DNA of 57,826 bases from CAYMUL01 sp964393605 (GTDB lineage: Bacteria; Bacteroidota; Ignavibacteria; Ignavibacteriales; Ignavibacteriaceae), in the NCBI GenBank assembly GCA_964393605.1, contig CAYMUL010000021.1, forward strand, positions 1 through 57,826. Reading direction: 5' to 3'. The translations under genes and the position numbers were made by a program. The notes beneath the pieces are model-generated. The model worked only from the letters and a program-made list of their open reading frames with translations. It was not told the DNA's origin and did not search any database. This document shows, piece by piece, positions 57,779 to 57,826 of this stretch; the stretch's first letter is position 1, and every line of letters begins with the position of its first letter.

Positions 57779-57826
57779 GGTTTCCTGAAAAAGTAATAAA
57801 ATTGATTTGAGGCAATAAAATCAAGG

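Noticed and set aside
1..57826. tRNA, rRNA, or complete insertion sequence
   Set aside because: I saw no cloverleaf, rRNA-like stretch or transposase; only remnants and small repeats.

Overview
The window looks like a chromosomal segment of an AT-rich, non-parasitic member of the Bacteroidota/Ignavibacteria group. The main evidence is a set of secreted proteins ending in the type IX secretion (T9SS) type A sorting domain, with the recurring core YQNYPNPFNP (8423-9748, 24961-26979, 28645-30723, 54114-56126), plus two more divergent secreted proteins of the same style (10343-13474, 41751-44003). AAA/DUF4143 ATPases, a MacB-type efflux operon, a DUF4296 lipoprotein and weak or absent Shine-Dalgarno sites at many genes agree with this. 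No rRNA, tRNA or CRISPR array was found.

Layout. 1-1570: a small accessory block with two predicted nucleases (GIY-YIG and Mrr-like) surrounded by hairpins that recall integron attC sites. 1897-8194: a membrane-anchored diheme cytochrome c, a DUF4143 ATPase behind three 33-bp-spaced operator-like repeats, htpG, a secreted alpha/beta hydrolase and a decayed second DUF4143 gene. 8423-13474: two secreted proteins. 13637-18073: an operon of TonB-dependent receptor, YfiR-like periplasmic protein and membrane histidine kinase, probably one signalling pathway. 18622-22137: a leftward operon of a DUF4905-like protein, AMMECR1, Memo and a pyrimidine nucleoside phosphorylase, bounded on both sides by clusters of short palindromes and a truncated dinD. 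23108-30723: a secreted EEP-family phosphatase/nuclease, a diaminopentanoate-dehydrogenase-like oxidoreductase, an FG-GAP T9SS protein, and a coupled pair of beta-helix protein and T9SS protein. 31011-35145: an unknown secreted protein, an SppA protease with a beta-rich N-terminal extension, and an MNT/HEPN toxin-antitoxin pair whose HEPN gene is frameshifted. 35461-39544: an adaptor/permease/TolC efflux operon without its ATPase. 39718-49758: ABC-F, a PorZ-like propeller, a GT-C membrane enzyme, a PHP phosphoesterase, a Crp-type regulator divergent from gap-pgk. 49814-53605: rhomboid protease, DUF4296 lipoprotein, RecQ. 54114-57778: a T9SS protein and a clan-A glycoside hydrolase.

The most interesting signal is not one gene. 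Several families of short palindromic repeats lie between genes, and members of these families also sit in frame inside coding regions, in loops of the T9SS sorting domain. A TCCCGAT/ATCGGGA palindrome is intergenic at 39636 and 53678 and coding at 56021. A 28-bp palindrome at 26782 is coding and shares arms with an intergenic hairpin at 8375. Three sorting domains carry the same repeated NYQL-encoding 12-mer (11 of its bases shared at 8499). This resembles, by inference, the palindromic elements that insert into reading frames in Rickettsia, here possibly tolerated because the exported C-terminal domain is permissive.
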